In this document: positions 6,771 to 8,565 of the stretch, one piece after another | Layout of the letters: each line of letters starts with the position of its first letter | Position numbering within the stretch: position 1 is the stretch's first letter | DNA from: WTJX01 sp045106295 | GTDB taxonomy: Bacteria > Bacteroidota > Bacteroidia > Cytophagales > JAAEPT01 | Direction of reading: 5' to 3' | DNA: 8,565 nucleotides | Assembly (NCBI GenBank): GCA_045106295.1 | Contig: JBGCEI010000065.1 | Span: 1-8,565, forward strand | Notes under the pieces: generated by a model | Told to the model about the DNA's origin: nothing | Databases searched by the model: none | What the model saw: only the letters and a program-made list of their open reading frames with translations | Position numbers and translations under genes: made by a program

Positions 6771-7568
6771 ATGAAAAAATCCTACTACTTTATTTTACCA
6801 GCCCTATTACTTAGCCTAATTCTAGTTATCTCTTGCACAAAAAAAGAGGAAGAGGTTGACCTAGACACCAACACTAGTAATAACTCAACTAATTCATCTA
6901 TCATTTTACCTGCTAGGGATATTTATACTGTAATCCAAAGCGTTTATTTTGACAATTCAAAAATTTCTTTAAGTGGAAATAATATTGTGATTACAAGCAA
7001 TGGCGAGCCTAACCACAACAGTCCTTATTTTGGTACTGGTGATGCTCGTTATGAAGCCTTTAATGGAACAGGTACATTTAAGAAAAACCCTAATGAGATT
7101 AGTACAAACAGTTTCACATTTACTATCCCTAGATACCCTGAAATAGCTAGTACTCATTCAGCAACTTCTTTAGGTGTTATGGGATTTGCAATTAATGGTG
7201 TACCCTTATTCAATCAATATGCTGGACCTAACGAACAAGAGCTAACCAGCGAAATAAATAGCTTTGACCAATACGAAGGACATCCGACAGGGAGCGATAT
7301 TTACCATTACCACGTAGAGCCTGTTTACCTCACACAAACCTATGCTACTGATAGTTCAATTGTAGGGTTTTTACTAGATGGATTTCCTGTGTATGGTCCT
7401 ATGGAAAATGGTGCCATAGTCACCAATAATGACTTAGATGATTACCACGGACACGTACATGCTACAACAGAATTTCCTGATAGTATCTACCATTATCACA
7501 TTACTTCGGAAGCTCCATACATCAATGGTGATGGTTATTATGGTACAAAAGGAACTTCCACCAACTAA
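6771..7568 (+). CDS. YHYH-domain lipoprotein, probably surface-exposed, function unknown
   Basis: This 265-residue protein has a lipoprotein signal peptide: a KK start, a hydrophobic core (5-20) and lipobox VISC with lipidated C22. The residues after it (TKKEEEVD) are Lys/Glu-rich, like the lipoprotein export signal that sends Bacteroidota lipoproteins to the cell surface. A Ser/Asn/Thr-rich linker (32-46) follows. The mature part matches the YHYH family: GDARYEAFNGTG (90-101), MGFAINGVPLFN (137-148), a first YHYH at 178-181, the LLDGFPVYGP block (201-210), DDYHGHVH (223-230) and a second YHYH at 240-243, then GDGYYG (253-258). Histidines cluster in 171-243, suggesting metal binding, but this is inference; the family has no established biochemical role that I know of. 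It is transcribed divergently from the permease. TACTTTAC at 6721-6728 is a near-match to a -7 element. Confidence 0.9.
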   Translation: MKKSYYFILPALLLSLILVISCTKKEEEVDLDTNTSNNSTNSSIILPARDIYTVIQSVYFDNSKISLSGNNIVITSNGEPNHNSPYFGTGDARYEAFNGTGTFKKNPNEISTNSFTFTIPRYPEIASTHSATSLGVMGFAINGVPLFNQYAGPNEQELTSEINSFDQYEGHPTGSDIYHYHVEPVYLTQTYATDSSIVGFLLDGFPVYGPMENGAIVTNNDLDDYHGHVHATTEFPDSIYHYHITSEAPYINGDGYYGTKGTSTN

Positions 7569-7584
7569 TTATGGGAACCCCTTT

Positions 7585-7610
7585 TCTCAAACTAGACACA
7601 CAATTTGAGA
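7585..7610. repeat. Inverted repeat 1 of the convergent spacer
   Basis: There is a perfect 7-bp inverted repeat, TCTCAAA (7585-7591) and TTTGAGA (7604-7610), with a 12-base loop, starting 16 bases after the YHYH gene stop. No U-run follows, so it is not a canonical terminator. It is the first of three hairpins in this 210-base spacer. Confidence 0.45.
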
Positions 7611-7652
7611 CAGTATGTGCTGTAACTTACAATTTCTGCTTTACTCCCTGAG

Positions 7653-7672
7653 AACCCCATTTCCATGGGGTT
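7653..7672. repeat. Inverted repeat 2 of the convergent spacer
   Basis: There is a perfect 8-bp stem, AACCCCAT (7653-7660) and ATGGGGTT (7665-7672), with tetraloop TTCC. It is G/C-rich for this genome and should be stable. No U-run follows. A second AACCCC at 7576-7581 could compete for the same right arm. Confidence 0.6.
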
Positions 7673-7709
7673 GATGAGGTTGAATTGGTATTGAGTTACT
7701 ATGTTTGGG

Positions 7710-7729
7710 ATCCTCACTTTCGTGAGGAT
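7710..7729. repeat. Inverted repeat 3 of the convergent spacer
   Basis: There is a perfect 8-bp stem, ATCCTCAC (7710-7717) and GTGAGGAT (7722-7729), with tetraloop TTTC. It has the same stem length and a similar all-pyrimidine loop as the hairpin at 7653-7672. No U-run follows on either strand. Confidence 0.6.
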
Positions 7730-7760
7730 AACGTGCTAATTGTTTAAACGTGCTAGAATT

Positions 7761-7785
7761 AAAAAAGATTACCTCCTTTTAATCT
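7761..7785 (-). terminator. Weak intrinsic terminator overlapping the end of the tail-fibre-like gene
   Basis: On the - strand, AGATTA (7785-7780) pairs with TAATCT (7771-7766) around an 8-base loop. The right arm runs into a U-run (bases 7766-7761). The left arm includes part of the TAA stop codon of the gene. The stem is only 6 bp and A/T-rich, so termination would be weak. Confidence 0.5.
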
Positions 7786-8565
7786 GCCATATAAATAACA
7801 AAACTAAAAGCTATGTTACTTATTTCAAATGAAGAGTTCAAAGTCTCTATTCTGATAATATTAGTAGTGGGTTGAACATCCCATTTACACACACCAAAAT
7901 CACCTCCTTTGATCGTCACATTAACTACTGGAGAGTTAGTTATGAAATCTTTTGATCCAGCACCATAATCAGTAATAGATATATCATAAACACCTAAAGA
8001 AACATAAGATACTGATACATTTGGAGTAGCATTATCAACAGTTCCATCACCATCAATTGTACCATATGCAATTGGTAATAAATGATATCCTCCTGTTTCA
8101 TCAGCTCCATCTGTAGTTCTATTTATTTCACTATTTGCTCCACTTAGCATAATTGTACTATCTAGTTCCAACTCACTTTTTATTACTACTTTATCATCTT
8201 GTAACCGCATTAAACTAACGTTAGATGAAAAGTCATCAGTAGAATAAGTAATATCCACAAACCCTGTTGGAGTTGCAGCTATTGTCCAGTCTCTAACAAC
8301 AGCACCAGTTCCAGATTTAAACAGTTGAATAACTGCAGGACCTGTACTTCTTTCTAACCTCATTACAGTTGGACCAGCAGCATCATAAATATGTAGGTTT
8401 TGATCAGGTGATGTAGTTCCTATTCCTACATTTCCTTGATCGAATATAGCTGCATAGTTGTTAGTTGCTCCTGATGCCGTAGCATACAATCCTATTGCAT
8501 CAACACCTCCAATAGCTTGAGACTTTAACCCATAATTATCTGCAGATGTACCTCCTTCTGCAAGA
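7779..8565 (-). CDS. Tail-fibre-like repetitive protein, 5' end outside window
   Basis: The frame is open to the right edge (261 residues visible). The first possible internal start is a TTG at 8487-8489, but coding similarity continues upstream (GLKSQAIGGVDAIG), so the true start lies beyond the window. The visible part begins with Gly/Ala/Asn-rich repeats of the NYGLKSQA and NNYAAIF type, then GNVGIGTTSPDQNLHI (visible residues 44-59), a motif common in large Bacteroidota proteins related to phage tail fibres. Next come short beta-strand-like stretches (LERSTGPAVIQLFKSGTGA, VVIKSELELDSTI), then a C-terminal beta-rich domain with AYGTIDGDGTVDN and SVSYVSLGVYDISITDYGAG. No C-terminal secretion-sorting domain or intramolecular chaperone (peptidase S74) domain is present. 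It is probably a secreted or surface structural protein; its partner and role are unknown. Only one Cys is seen in the visible part. Confidence 0.85.
   Translation of the reverse strand, partial: LAEGGTSADNYGLKSQAIGGVDAIGLYATASGATNNYAAIFDQGNVGIGTTSPDQNLHIYDAAGPTVMRLERSTGPAVIQLFKSGTGAVVRDWTIAATPTGFVDITYSTDDFSSNVSLMRLQDDKVVIKSELELDSTIMLSGANSEINRTTDGADETGGYHLLPIAYGTIDGDGTVDNATPNVSVSYVSLGVYDISITDYGAGSKDFITNSPVVNVTIKGGDFGVCKWDVQPTTNIIRIETLNSSFEISNIAFSFVIYMAD

Noticed and set aside
7571..7651. A 26-codon + strand frame starting with ATG two bases after the YHYH gene stop.
   Set aside because: No ribosome binding site or recognisable peptide features, and it overlaps the first hairpin; likely chance.
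8487..8489. TTG as the start codon of the tail-fibre-like gene.
   Set aside because: The frame stays open to the window edge and continues the same Gly/Ala/Asn-rich repeat pattern, so the gene begins further right.
1..8565. CRISPR arrays, tRNA or rRNA genes, insertion sequences, and toxin-antitoxin or defence gene clusters.
   Set aside because: Looked for regular repeat-spacer units, tRNA cloverleaf signatures, transposase motifs and defence-type domains; none is seen in genes or spacers.

Overview
The window looks like chromosomal DNA from a member of the Bacteroidota, most likely Flavobacteriia-like. The support is low G+C, start codons preceded by A/T-rich leaders without strong Shine-Dalgarno sequences, a Rho factor carrying a long charged N-terminal insertion of the kind common in this phylum, a lipoprotein whose lipid-anchored Cys is followed by a Lys/Glu-rich stretch as in Bacteroidota surface lipoproteins, and a tail-fibre-like protein with a GNVGIGTTSP motif frequent in Bacteroidota genomes. 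The genus cannot be told from the sequence.

Left part (1-1590, + strand): the 3' part of an ECF sigma factor gene that enters from outside the window, then rsmG (16S rRNA m7G527 methyltransferase) 19 bases later, then trxA (thioredoxin) after a 74-base spacer. A strong hairpin terminator at 1618-1649 closes this block. The 206 bases between it and the end of rho hold no intact gene, but there is a possible short gene remnant and a second small hairpin.

Middle part (1856-6546, - strand): reading leftwards, a LolC/LolE-type lipoprotein-export permease, a multi-pass membrane protein of unrecognised family with GT-C glycosyltransferase-like sequence traits, and bcp (thiol peroxidase) are separated by only 6 and 4 bases, so they are probably one transcript. 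rho follows after a 172-base spacer containing a striking pair of palindromes. Bcp normally takes its electrons from thioredoxin, so trxA and bcp are functional partners even though they are in different transcription units.

Right part (6547-8565): a 224-base divergent spacer separates the permease from a + strand gene for a YHYH-domain lipoprotein, probably displayed on the cell surface. A 210-base convergent spacer with three perfect short hairpins leads to the 3' part of a - strand gene for a tail-fibre-like, glycine- and beta-rich repetitive protein, which runs off the right edge of the window.

Most of the window is ordinary housekeeping sequence. I do not see a clear new multi-gene system. 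The parts most worth following up are the YHYH lipoprotein, the unassigned membrane protein in the permease-bcp operon, the double ATTGCAAT palindrome ahead of rho, and the hairpin cluster at 7585-7729.
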